Source of the DNA: an uncultured Bacteroidota bacterium
Lineage (GTDB): Bacteria; Bacteroidota; Bacteroidia; Chitinophagales; Chitinophagaceae
Direction: 5' to 3'
Length of the DNA: 64,000 bases
Assembly: GCA_903877645.1 (NCBI GenBank)
Contig: CAIRES010000051.1
Location: 46,001 to 110,000 of the forward strand
The notes beneath the pieces are model-generated. The model did not search any database, was not told the origin of the DNA, and saw only the letters and a list, made by a program, of their open reading frames with translations. Below are positions 16,695-24,609 of the stretch, in pieces (position 1 is the stretch's first letter; every line of letters starts with the position of its first letter). A program made the translations under genes and the position numbers.

Positions 16695-18005
16695 ATGAAG
16701 ATGCTTGCGCTCACACATGCTCATTTACATCCCGGAGGTCTCTCTCCTGTATCCTGCGAAAGGGCCGACTCGCTGGTAGGTACGTGGTCTAAGGAATTGC
16801 GTTGGGATATAGATGTAGTGCATACTACAGGCACATTGTGGCGGGGTATTTGGCCGGATGGCAAAGGACTACAGGTACACATTGTTGATCAGTCTGCGCC
16901 ATCCGCGTTGATGATGGACAAACCACAACTTTTTTCATCAGAGATAAAAGCCTTGCTTGGCAAGCAGCAATACGCAAAGATCTTCGAGCTGGGCGTGGCC
17001 CGCATTTCAAAACGTGCAAGGAGAGCTTTCTCTGCCAATGGCCTCGCGCTGCCCTACGAGCTGGCTAAAGCCAGGCAGTGGGGCCGGGTGCTGGCCGCTA
17101 ATGAGCAGATAAGGAGAAGTAAATACGACCTCATTTTTGCTTGTGTAGGCTATGGCGATGAATACCTGCTGGAAACTGCCTTGCTTCTTTCAGAACAGTT
17201 GAATGTACCCATGATCGTTGACTTCAGGGACCTGTGGAGCGATCATCACAACGAAGGCCGGTTTACTGAAAAGCAAAAGAAGGTCATCAGGAAGTTGGAA
17301 ACACGGCTGCTGCAAAAGACCGTTATGGTGAGTGTGCCGCAAAAGCACATGGTCACATTGTTGAAGAAATGGCTGAAAGTACCCGTGTATCTATTGTCCC
17401 ATAGTGCCTATACAGAACCTTCGTGGACAGATGGCAGCGTAACATCAAACGAGTTTGTAATGCTATACGCCGGCAAGCTCTATGCGGGTGGGCCGGGATT
17501 GGGTATGCTCATGGGGCTCATAAAAGCGTTATCCGTATGCAACGTCAATAAGCCGCTCAAATGCCGGTTCTTCGTTGATGATCCGGCTATGCTTAAAAAC
17601 GTAGCCGCCCAAAGTGGTGTGGCTAGCTATATGGAAATTAACGGTTGGGTATCGCCGGGCGAATTGTGGCAAAACATGCGTAGTGCGCACTTACTGCTGA
17701 TACCTGATTCGGGAGTGGCCGAAAACTACCCTCTGCTGCCTACCAAAACTTTTCAATATGCCTGTACCGGCAAGCAGATACTTTGCCTCTCACCTTATAA
17801 AAATGACGAGATGCAGGAGTTTCTGGATGCCCACCATGCCGGCATGCTCTATACCAATGTTGAGGCGGCCGCCGCATGGGTAATGAAGCTTTCTTTTGAA
17901 AAAGAACAGTACGAGCAGCTACCTCCTTTGAGGAATGTGCCGTTGAGGGCAGATGCTGCTCATAAGATGGGCGTAGAAATTGAGAAAATTATGGCGCATA
18001 AGTAA
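16695..18005 (+). CDS. Glycosyltransferase, GT4-like (GT-B)
   Basis: From the ATG at 16695 the protein has 436 residues. It looks like a GT-B transferase: N-terminal LALTHAHLHPGGLSP, middle VDFRDLWSDH (a motif seen in GT4 relatives acting on surface polysaccharides), and C-terminal domain with FVMLYAGKLYAGGP, NGWVSPGELWQNMRSAHLLL and PTKTFQYACTGKQILCLS in place of the usual E-x7-E loop. The fold call is fair; the specific sugar is unknown. It begins the plus-strand sugar block, 60 nt before the WlbA-like gene. Confidence 0.78.
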   Translation: MKMLALTHAHLHPGGLSPVSCERADSLVGTWSKELRWDIDVVHTTGTLWRGIWPDGKGLQVHIVDQSAPSALMMDKPQLFSSEIKALLGKQQYAKIFELGVARISKRARRAFSANGLALPYELAKARQWGRVLAANEQIRRSKYDLIFACVGYGDEYLLETALLLSEQLNVPMIVDFRDLWSDHHNEGRFTEKQKKVIRKLETRLLQKTVMVSVPQKHMVTLLKKWLKVPVYLLSHSAYTEPSWTDGSVTSNEFVMLYAGKLYAGGPGLGMLMGLIKALSVCNVNKPLKCRFFVDDPAMLKNVAAQSGVASYMEINGWVSPGELWQNMRSAHLLLIPDSGVAENYPLLPTKTFQYACTGKQILCLSPYKNDEMQEFLDAHHAGMLYTNVEAAAAWVMKLSFEKEQYEQLPPLRNVPLRADAAHKMGVEIEKIMAHK

Positions 18006-18064
18006 TACTTTTATCCTACCCTCGTTACAAACCTATATTACTAAAGAAAAAAGAACAAAGGCAC

Positions 18065-19006
18065 ATGAAAAATTTTGCACTCATAGGCGCAGCCGGATAT
18101 ATAGCCCCGAGGCACCTGGCTGCCATAAGAGATACCGGGAACGACCTGCTTGCCGCGCTCGATCGCTTTGATAGCGTGGGTATATTGGATAGCTATTTTC
18201 CGCAGGCCCATTTCTTTACAGAGTTCGAGCGCTTCGATCGCCATATTGATAAGCTAAAAAGGAAAGGCGATAAAATAGATTATGTTTCTATATGCACACC
18301 CAACTACCTGCACGACTCCCATATCCGTTTCGCACTCCGAAGTAATGCGGATGCCATTTGCGAGAAGCCCCTTGTACTTAATCCATGGAACCTGGAGGCC
18401 CTGCAGGAGATAGAGAAAGAAACAGGTAATAAAGTATTCAACATACTGCAACTGCGCCTGCACCCATCTATCATAGCCTTGAAGGAAAAAACAGACAATG
18501 AAAAGAACGACAAACTATATGATATTGACCTTACCTACCTCACCTCGCGTGGCAACTGGTATGGCAATAGCTGGAAAGGCGAGATCAGCAAATCGGGCGG
18601 CATAGCCACAAATATAGGTATCCATTTCTTTGATATGCTCATCTGGATATTTGGTGCCGTGAAAGAGAACATTGTGCATGTGGTAAAAGAGGACCATGCT
18701 GCCGGTATGCTGTACCTCGAAAAGGCCCGTGTGCGCTGGTTCCTCAGCATCAATTACGATCACCTGCCTGCCGAAGCCAAAGCGCAAAACAAGCGTACCT
18801 TTCGTGCCATCACTGTTGATGGCAAAGAGATCGAATTCAGCGAAGGCTTTGGCGACCTGCACACCCGCAGTTATGAAGAGGTGATGAAAGGTAATGGCTT
18901 CGGGCTGGAAAAAGCAATGCCGAGCATCACGCTTGCCCATGATATAAGAGTGGCTACCGCTGTGGTGCCCAAGGGCGAACATCACCCATTCATCAAATCT
19001 GTTTAA
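18065..19006 (+). CDS. Gfo/Idh/MocA dehydrogenase, WlbA/WbpB-like
   Basis: The 313-residue protein has an N-terminal NAD(P)-binding Rossmann fold (FALIGAAGYIAPRH), the CEKPLVLNPWNLEAL motif with the EKP lysine, and GNKVFNILQLRLHP, a combination typical of UDP-N-acetyl-D-glucosaminuronate 3-dehydrogenases (WlbA/WbpB). These oxidise C3 of UDP-GlcNAcA in 2,3-diamino sugar pathways. The partner aminotransferase and acetyltransferase are not in the window; the next gene is instead a formyltransferase. Specific activity is inferred from motif likeness only. Confidence 0.75.
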   Translation: MKNFALIGAAGYIAPRHLAAIRDTGNDLLAALDRFDSVGILDSYFPQAHFFTEFERFDRHIDKLKRKGDKIDYVSICTPNYLHDSHIRFALRSNADAICEKPLVLNPWNLEALQEIEKETGNKVFNILQLRLHPSIIALKEKTDNEKNDKLYDIDLTYLTSRGNWYGNSWKGEISKSGGIATNIGIHFFDMLIWIFGAVKENIVHVVKEDHAAGMLYLEKARVRWFLSINYDHLPAEAKAQNKRTFRAITVDGKEIEFSEGFGDLHTRSYEEVMKGNGFGLEKAMPSITLAHDIRVATAVVPKGEHHPFIKSV

Positions 19007-19020
19007 TCCACTGATCATCA

Positions 19021-19710
19021 ATGAAAACAATCGGGATCATCACCTACGACTATCCTCATCTGAAGACGGAACAGGTAATGCTGAACCTGCTGAAGAAATA
19101 CGAGCCTGCACAATTGAAGATGTTTGCATTGCCGTTTACTCCGCGTAAGGAAAGGAACATACAAATCTCCCATCGTCCAAACCAGGCCAACAGTGTGCAC
19201 CCGCGCAGTATGGCAGACGCTCATGGCATACCTTATACGCCTGTAGCATTCGATCATGAAATAGAAAGCGGCCTCGATTACTATGTAATACTTGGCGCAG
19301 GCATTTTGTCTGAACGGTTTGTAAAAGATAAAAAGGTCTTCAATTGCCATCCCGGCGTTATCCCTGCTGTGCGCGGGCTTGATGCGTTCAAATGGTCCAT
19401 ACTCGAAATGCAGCCGCTTGGTGTATCGCTTCACTTTATTGATGAGCAGGTGGATGCCGGCGAGATCATCTCTATACTACCCACCAATGTGTACCCTACA
19501 GATACGATCGAAACACTCAGCCGCAGGCACTACGAAAACGAGATCGCCATTATGAGTGATTTTGAATACCACCTGCACCACCCTGTAAATATTTTCTCCA
19601 GTATAGCCACTGGCGAGCCACACCGCAGGATGGATGCCGCGACAGAAGCTACCATGATCGAAAAATTTGAAGAATACAAAGCGAAAATGTCTTACAGGGC
19701 AAATAAATAA
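19021..19710 (+). CDS. Formyltransferase-fold protein, possible sugar N-formyltransferase
   Basis: The 229-residue product resembles the catalytic domain of N10-formyl-tetrahydrofolate-dependent enzymes: FNCHPGVIPAVRGLD supplies the catalytic Asn and His, and FIDEQVDAGEIISI the Asp of the N-H-D triad. It is shorter than methionyl-tRNA formyltransferase and lacks its C-terminal OB domain, and it is not purN-like at the N-terminus. It lies 14 nt after the WlbA-like gene, so an amino-sugar substrate is plausible. This role is inferred from context. Confidence 0.7.
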   Translation: MKTIGIITYDYPHLKTEQVMLNLLKKYEPAQLKMFALPFTPRKERNIQISHRPNQANSVHPRSMADAHGIPYTPVAFDHEIESGLDYYVILGAGILSERFVKDKKVFNCHPGVIPAVRGLDAFKWSILEMQPLGVSLHFIDEQVDAGEIISILPTNVYPTDTIETLSRRHYENEIAIMSDFEYHLHHPVNIFSSIATGEPHRRMDAATEATMIEKFEEYKAKMSYRANK

Positions 19711-19766
19711 TTTGCTAACCTTCCCTATCTTTATAGCATCACTACTGAAATACAAAACATATAACT

Positions 19767-20174
19767 ATGGCACTCTTCTCCCAACTCGGCAATTACAGAA
19801 ACTTCGGACTACTCATTGCCCGTGCTGGTGTAGGGTGTATGATGTTCATGCATGGCCTGCCTAAACTTACGGGCGGCCCGGATAAGTGGGTGGAGTTGGG
19901 ACACAATATGAGCCACCTGCACATCACGTTTGTACCTGTGTTCTGGGGTTTCATGAGCGCAGTTACTGAAACAATAGGTGGCTTATTCTGTGTGCTGGGC
20001 GTCTGGTTCAGGGCTGTAAGCCTGCTGCTGGTCATTAATTTCATAGTGGCCATACTCACTCTTTTTGCGGGTGGCAAAGGATTTATGGGTGCATCAGAAG
20101 CTATAGAACTGGCCTTTGTATTCTTTGGTTTCTTATTCCTTGGTGCAGGTACTTACTCGGTAGATAAGAGTTAG
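19767..20174 (+). CDS. DoxX family membrane protein
   Basis: A 135-residue protein with four hydrophobic helices and the DoxX hallmark RAGVGCMMFMHGLPKLTGGP in the first helix and loop, with FWGFMSAVTETIGGLFCVLG and EAIELAFVFFGFLFLGAG later. DoxX-like proteins are small inner-membrane proteins linked to redox and thiol metabolism, without an agreed reaction. Monocistronic in appearance; it ends 4 nt from a convergent gene. Confidence 0.88.
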   Translation: MALFSQLGNYRNFGLLIARAGVGCMMFMHGLPKLTGGPDKWVELGHNMSHLHITFVPVFWGFMSAVTETIGGLFCVLGVWFRAVSLLLVINFIVAILTLFAGGKGFMGASEAIELAFVFFGFLFLGAGTYSVDKS

Positions 20175-20177
20175 GTA

Positions 20178-20951
20178 CTATCGCTCATACGTCAAGGTTA
20201 TCGGCCTTCCATCGGTTTCAGCGCCGCCGCATTTCAACTTTATGTTGTCGATGGTGATGATGCACGGGCCATCCCATTCCTTCATCTTGTCCTTCATCTG
20301 GTAAGTGAATTCTGCTCCTTTAGCACCCATTGGCCCCCAACTTTGACCTTTAGAATTACTGATGCTGAAAGAATAGCCACTCACATCGCAGCTTGCATCC
20401 TGCGCGATCAGCCTTGGTGCCAGCATGATCACTTCACGTGATGTCGTCTTCTGACTGATCTGGCCTATTAATACCAACGATCCTGTCGTTGCAGGCTCTG
20501 TTTTTGCAGGCTCTGTTGTCGCATACTTTGGCGCAGCAGCAGATACGGTATGTTTCGGTTTGGTTGTTATTGCTGGCGTTGGGTCTGGTACTGTGGTTGT
20601 GGTGGCCGGTGGCGCAGGTGCCGGTTTAGCGTTGACTATCTGCGCGTGGGCGGGGGTTGGTTTTGGCGCGGGTGTCGTTTTGGGCGCGGTTACAGCAGGC
20701 TTAGCAGGTTTTTCAGGAGTATTGCGTACTGTCTTTGTTGTGGTTACTACAGCAGGTGCCGTTTTTGTAGCAGGTGTTGCCACAGGTAAAGCTGTTGTTG
20801 TTGGCGCAGGCGTAATGGTATCCGTGGCTTTGGCAGCCAGTTCCTTAGCCCTTTTGGCTCTTTGTCGCTCCAGGCCATCACCGAAAGGGTGGTCCTGTGC
20901 AAAGGAGGAGGCTGAACAGAACAATACGACAAATAGAAGAAGGTTTTTCAT
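20178..20951 (-). CDS. Secreted Pro/Thr/Ala-rich protein with conserved C-terminal domain
   Basis: The ATG at 20951 gives a signal peptide (MKNLLLFVVLFCSASSFAQ); 257 aa in total. Residues about 45-155 are a low-complexity Pro-Thr-Ala-Lys linker (many APKTTPAPK-like runs), a flexible tether often seen in wall-spanning proteins. The last ~100 residues are well structured: LVLIGQISQKTTSREVIM, a pair of Cys, then GAEFTYQMKDKMKEWDGP and ITIDNIKLKCGG. The end resembles in outline the C-terminal domain of the gliding/T9SS protein GldM, but this is a weak likeness. Function unknown. The antisense strand has long open frames because of the Ala/Pro codons. Confidence 0.6.
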   Translation of the reverse strand: MKNLLLFVVLFCSASSFAQDHPFGDGLERQRAKRAKELAAKATDTITPAPTTTALPVATPATKTAPAVVTTTKTVRNTPEKPAKPAVTAPKTTPAPKPTPAHAQIVNAKPAPAPPATTTTVPDPTPAITTKPKHTVSAAAPKYATTEPAKTEPATTGSLVLIGQISQKTTSREVIMLAPRLIAQDASCDVSGYSFSISNSKGQSWGPMGAKGAEFTYQMKDKMKEWDGPCIITIDNIKLKCGGAETDGRPITLTYER

Positions 20952-21012
20952 GGTCAGAGTGGTTTGGGAATTCAAAATACACATCAAAATCAAAATTGCA
21001 AAATAAATCAGA

Positions 21013-21234
21013 TCAGTCAATGGTAACCCAAATCATATCAGCATCTTGTTTGCGTATGCTGAGGTAGTAACCGGCTATCTGGATGGCCATGGGGTCGCCC
21101 AAGGGGGCTATCATTTCTACCCATACCGGTTCGCCGGGGATGCAGCCCATTTCCATCAATGTAAGCTGAAAATCACTTTCTTCGTGACTCCTGATCACAG
21201 CCTTGGTGCCTGCCGGCAGCTTCGAAAGGCGCAT
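21013..21234 (-). CDS. feoA: FeoA domain protein
   Basis: The 73-residue SH3-like protein has the FeoA pattern: MRLSKLPAGTKAVI, LTLMEMGCIPGEPVWVE and DPMAIQIAGYYLSIR. FeoA binds or modulates the ferrous iron transporter FeoB at the inner membrane. No feoB lies nearby. An ATG 8 codons upstream (21258) is only 4 nt from the promoter box and would add eight residues; the internal ATG at 21234 matches the family start, so I use it. Divergent from a truncated haemoglobin gene. Confidence 0.85.
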   Translation of the reverse strand: MRLSKLPAGTKAVIRSHEESDFQLTLMEMGCIPGEPVWVEMIAPLGDPMAIQIAGYYLSIRKQDADMIWVTID

Positions 21235-21262
21235 CACTTTTTCTTCCTGCACTTTCATGGCA

Positions 21263-21270
21263 CAAAGGTA
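21263..21270 (-). promoter_or_regulatory. -7 promoter element of feoA
   Basis: TACCTTTG on the minus strand, perfect TAnnTTTG; predicted leader about 22 nt to the ATG at 21234. Confidence 0.55.
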
Positions 21271-21293
21271 CGAACTAATACAGGCAAAAAAGC

Positions 21294-21301
21294 TACTTTT
21301 G
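21294..21301 (+). promoter_or_regulatory. -7 promoter element of the truncated haemoglobin gene
   Basis: TACTTTTG, perfect TAnnTTTG, 23 nt from the ATG at 21325. The two divergent boxes (this and that of feoA) are 23 nt apart, so the promoters must share control DNA. Confidence 0.55.
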
Positions 21302-21324
21302 AACTACTCAACCACATGTATATC

Positions 21325-21717
21325 ATGAAAGATATTACAACCACTGAAGATGTGGAATTGCTCATCAATTCCTTTTATGACCGGGTAAAACAGGATGCCC
21401 TGATCGGGTATATCTTCAATGATATTATTGGAGCCGACTGGAGCCACCACCTGCCGCTCATGTACAAATTCTGGAACATGGTGTTGCTAACGCTGCCGGG
21501 TTATGAAGGCTACCCAACCCGCTCGCATGTAGAGATCAGCAAAAAAGTACCGTTGAAGAAAGAGCACTTTGACCGATGGCTTGAACTATGGAGCAGCACT
21601 ATAGACCAATTGTTTGCAGGAGATATAGCTGACCAGGCTAAAACCAAGGCAGAGCTTATGGCCAACCTCATGCGTATCAAAATAGAAGATTCAGCAAAAG
21701 AAGGTTTCATTCAATAA
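21325..21717 (+). CDS. Group III truncated haemoglobin
   Basis: The 130-residue protein begins MKDITTTEDVELLINSFYDR and contains the group III features: proximal His within the region PTRSHVEISKKVPLKKEHFD, YIFNDI before helix E, and a conserved Trp in LELWSSTIDQLFAGDIAD. These haem proteins bind O2 or NO in the cytoplasm, perhaps for redox chemistry or detoxification. I use the ATG at 21325; an ATG 9 nt upstream is also possible. It needs haem, which the operon at 31-39 kb would supply. Followed 10 nt later by adenine deaminase. Confidence 0.88.
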   Translation: MKDITTTEDVELLINSFYDRVKQDALIGYIFNDIIGADWSHHLPLMYKFWNMVLLTLPGYEGYPTRSHVEISKKVPLKKEHFDRWLELWSSTIDQLFAGDIADQAKTKAELMANLMRIKIEDSAKEGFIQ

Positions 21718-21727
21718 TACTATTCCA

Positions 21728-23365
21728 GTGTTTACTATATCAGGCAAGTTTATAGATCTGTTTCAACGTCGCACTTACCCTGCGCGGATAGTTATTAATG
21801 ATGGCATAATACAATCTGTTACTGAAGCAGATATTGCGGATGATAAGTATATACTTCCCGGCTTTGTGGATGCGCATATACATATCGAGAGCTCTATGCT
21901 GGTGCCCACTGCATTTGCAAGGATAGCAGTGGTGCATGGTACGGTAGCTACTGTATCAGACCCGCATGAGATCGCTAATGTGAATGGTATAGCCGGTGTG
22001 CAATACATGATAGACAACAGTAAGCTATCTCCGTTTAAATTCTTCTTTGGCGCCCCATCATGCGTGCCTGCTACGGCCTTTGAAACCCCAGGTGCTACGC
22101 TGGATGCCAAAGCGGTAGAAGCCTTGCTGCAAAGCCCTGACATCTGGTACTTATCAGAGATGATGAACTATCCCGGTGTGCTGAATAGCGCCCCTGAAGT
22201 AATGGCTAAGATAGCCGCTGCAAAACGCGCTGGCAAACCTGTTGATGGCCATGCACCCGGCCTCATAGGCAGCGCCGCGGCTGCATACGCAGCCGCAGGT
22301 ATTACCACTGATCATGAGTGCTTCACGCTGGATGAAGCGCTGGATAAGGTGAATGCAGGTATGCACATCCTCATTCGCGAAGGGAGCGCCGCAAAGAACT
22401 ATGAAGCACTGGCACCACTGCTTCGCTCACACCCCGATCGTGTGATGTTTTGCAGCGATGATAAACACCCTGATGAATTGCTGTTGCACCACATCAATGT
22501 CCTGGTAAAGCGTTCCCTGCAAAAAGGCTACGACCTTTATGATATATTGTCTGCGGCCTGTGTACACCCGGTATTGCATTACAAACTGCCTGTGGGGCTG
22601 CTTCGCGCCGGTGATCCGGCAGACTTCATCGTTATCAATAACCTCTCCGAATTCGATATACTGCAAACCTATATTGATGGTAATATCGTGGCAGAAAATG
22701 GCAAATCGTTACTGCCGTCACTACCCGTTGCTGCTATCAACAACTTCAAGGCTGCCAAAAAGCAGGAGGCAGATTTTGCAATAAAAGCGACTACCGTATC
22801 GCCTGTTATCCGCGTTATAGAAGCTATAGAGGGGCAACTGGTAACTAACTGTCTGCAACTACCTGCAAAGGTGGACGAGGGTTTTATCGTCTGCGATACC
22901 TCAAGGGATATACTGAAGATAGCGGTCATCAACCGTTATGAACCATCTGCTCCTGTAGCTGTTGCTTTTATTAGGAACTTTGGGTTGAAACATGGCGCTA
23001 TTGCATCTACTGTTGCCCACGACTGCCATAATATCATTGCTACCGGCGTTGATGATGCTTCTATCTGCGCTGCTGTGAATGCCCTTATTGATTGCAAGGG
23101 TGGCATAGCTGTGGCGCGTGATAAGGAAGATGTTGCCGTACTTCAGTTGCCTGTTGCCGGCCTCATGTCGCTGGATAGCGCCGAGGAGGTTGCTGCGGCT
23201 TATACTCAACTTAATGGCATTGTGCACAGCCTCGGCTCGTCCCTATACGCACCTTTTATGACACTATCGTTTATGGCTTTGCTGGTGATCCCATCTTTAA
23301 AACTTAGTGATAAAGGATTGTTTGATGGCAGCAAGTTTGCATTTACCAATGTGGAGGTAGATTAG
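21728..23365 (+). CDS. ade: Adenine deaminase
   Basis: This amidohydrolase (545 aa, GTG start) converts adenine to hypoxanthine and ammonia in purine salvage. Metal-binding motifs of the family are visible: GFVDAHIHIESSML near residue 42-55, HGTVATVSDPHEIANVNG, DGHAPGL, TTDHECFTLDEA and the catalytic-region FCSDDKHPDELL. The C-terminal domain has the conserved GGIAVA and the SLGSSLYAPFMTLSFM segment specific to Ade. It lies 10 nt after the truncated haemoglobin gene and may share its transcript. Confidence 0.95.
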   Translation: MFTISGKFIDLFQRRTYPARIVINDGIIQSVTEADIADDKYILPGFVDAHIHIESSMLVPTAFARIAVVHGTVATVSDPHEIANVNGIAGVQYMIDNSKLSPFKFFFGAPSCVPATAFETPGATLDAKAVEALLQSPDIWYLSEMMNYPGVLNSAPEVMAKIAAAKRAGKPVDGHAPGLIGSAAAAYAAAGITTDHECFTLDEALDKVNAGMHILIREGSAAKNYEALAPLLRSHPDRVMFCSDDKHPDELLLHHINVLVKRSLQKGYDLYDILSAACVHPVLHYKLPVGLLRAGDPADFIVINNLSEFDILQTYIDGNIVAENGKSLLPSLPVAAINNFKAAKKQEADFAIKATTVSPVIRVIEAIEGQLVTNCLQLPAKVDEGFIVCDTSRDILKIAVINRYEPSAPVAVAFIRNFGLKHGAIASTVAHDCHNIIATGVDDASICAAVNALIDCKGGIAVARDKEDVAVLQLPVAGLMSLDSAEEVAAAYTQLNGIVHSLGSSLYAPFMTLSFMALLVIPSLKLSDKGLFDGSKFAFTNVEVD

Positions 23366-23395
23366 GATGTATTTCAGGTAAGGAAGTTCTCTCGG

Positions 23396-23471
23396 AATAA
23401 TGCCACCCCTTCGGGGTTCGTCCTTTGGGTTTAATTTACCTCTATAATAATGTCACCCCTTCGGGGTTGTC
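23396..23471. repeat. Two direct copies of a CACCCCTTCGGGG hairpin repeat
   Basis: AATAATGCCACCCCTTCGGG at 23396 and AATAATGTCACCCCTTCGGG at 23446 are near-identical over about 26 nt. Each contains the hairpin ACCCC-TTC-GGGGT. They are separated by a 23-nt spacer between two convergent genes, as expected for a REP-type element. Confidence 0.75.
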
Positions 23472-23501
23472 TTTTATTTTGATCAAGTGATTGCTATGAC
23501 G

Positions 23502-24326
23502 TCATTTCTTTTCGGCAATAAAGTTGAGTCCGAAGAAGAAGTACTCACGGCGGAAGCCCTTTGCGGCTTGGATCTCCCGCTCTTTCTGCAGCAGCTTCTC
23601 CGGGTCTGCTGATCTGTATTGGAAGGGGAGATAGTAGCGTACATATTGCACCATGGAATCGGGTATACTGAATCCGTTCTTTTCAAACAGCGTTCTCCAG
23701 TTGGCCAGGCTGCGGATGTTCTCGTTGCCGATGAGTATATCCTTTTGCAGGCGTTCATCCCAAATGGTGATGATGCGTTTATTGCCGCGGTATTTATAGA
23801 GCTTTATGCGCTGTATGATGTTATTGCCATTCTCCTCTACCGATAATATTTTGCCACCTTTGCGCAAGCTCTTATTGAATATCTGCAAGGCATCATTTAT
23901 CGGTTCCAGGTGGTGCAGGGTATCCTGTACTATGATCCAATTGTAGCTATTGGGTGCGGGCTGGTTGTCGAACAGGTTTTCGTAGGTGCAGGTGAAAAGT
24001 GATGTGTCGCCATACTGGCTCCAGTAGTCTTTGCGTTTTTGTACTGTCTCAAAGTAAAACTCCAGGGTAGTGCCGTAGGTTTTGATGCCATTCATAGCGA
24101 GGAACAGGCAGGTGGTGCCATAGCCGCAACCACAGTCCCATATCTCCAAATTCTTCTCCCCGCCATCTACTATATGCTTCTGTATGTAGCGCAGGCGCTC
24201 GAGGAAATAATTTCGGCGGAAATGCCACGATGACTGCTTACCCAGGAATTTATAGTAGGGTTGCATCTCGGTATGCACTTCTAATTCTTTCAGCATCAGT
24301 TCGAAGAACTGCTCCGGTGACATCAT
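23502..24326 (-). CDS. Class I SAM-dependent methyltransferase
   Basis: The 274-residue protein carries the SAM-binding glycine motif IWDCGCGYGTT at about residues 62-72, the post-motif acidic residue region YGTTLEF, and WIIVQDTLHHLEP with the downstream LRKGGKILSVEENG, the usual Rossmann methyltransferase order. The substrate is unknown. The long C-terminal part (residues ~170-274) has an aromatic-rich segment QYVRYYLPFQYRS that may hold a substrate. The start could be either of two consecutive ATGs. Confidence 0.82.
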   Translation of the reverse strand: MMSPEQFFELMLKELEVHTEMQPYYKFLGKQSSWHFRRNYFLERLRYIQKHIVDGGEKNLEIWDCGCGYGTTCLFLAMNGIKTYGTTLEFYFETVQKRKDYWSQYGDTSLFTCTYENLFDNQPAPNSYNWIIVQDTLHHLEPINDALQIFNKSLRKGGKILSVEENGNNIIQRIKLYKYRGNKRIITIWDERLQKDILIGNENIRSLANWRTLFEKNGFSIPDSMVQYVRYYLPFQYRSADPEKLLQKEREIQAAKGFRREYFFFGLNFIAEKK

Positions 24327-24449
24327 TTAGGTAGAAGGTCAAAAAGTCAATAGTCAAAAGCGACAGCCAAAAGTAATAAGTATGGGTTAGAAAGCCTAAC
24401 ATATCATTTGTTCTGCCGTGTTATTATTTTGTCCGAATTGAGTATGGTA

Positions 24450-24508
24450 AACGGTTAAAACCGTTGGAGGAGGGTGATTTTTTTATTACCCACGGTTAAA
24501 ACCGTGGG
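24450..24508. repeat. Pair of ACGGTTAAAACCGT palindromes
   Basis: AACGGTTAAAACCGTT at 24450-24465 and the perfect 20-bp palindrome CCCACGGTTAAAACCGTGGG at 24489-24508 share the core ACGGTTAAAACCGT. They are 23 nt apart with a T-rich spacer, between recA and the methyltransferase. Likely REP-type element. Confidence 0.75.
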
Positions 24509-24553
24509 CTATATTACCCGTAGTAATTTCAGATAAGCCAATTTTAATTTTTA

Positions 24554-24591
24554 AAACTCATAAACGCCAAAATAGCGGCGTTTATGAGTTT
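24554..24591 (-). terminator. recA terminator
   Basis: Perfect 15-bp arms AAACTCATAAACGCC and GGCGTTTATGAGTTT with an 8-nt loop, about 20 nt after the recA stop, followed on the minus strand by a T/A-rich run. Confidence 0.75.
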
Positions 24592-24609
24592 CTGTACTTA
24601 CTAAGTGTT

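Noticed and set aside
20560..21006. 148-codon plus-strand Val/Gly-rich frame
   Set aside because: Antisense shadow of the Pro/Thr/Ala-rich linker of the minus-strand secreted protein.
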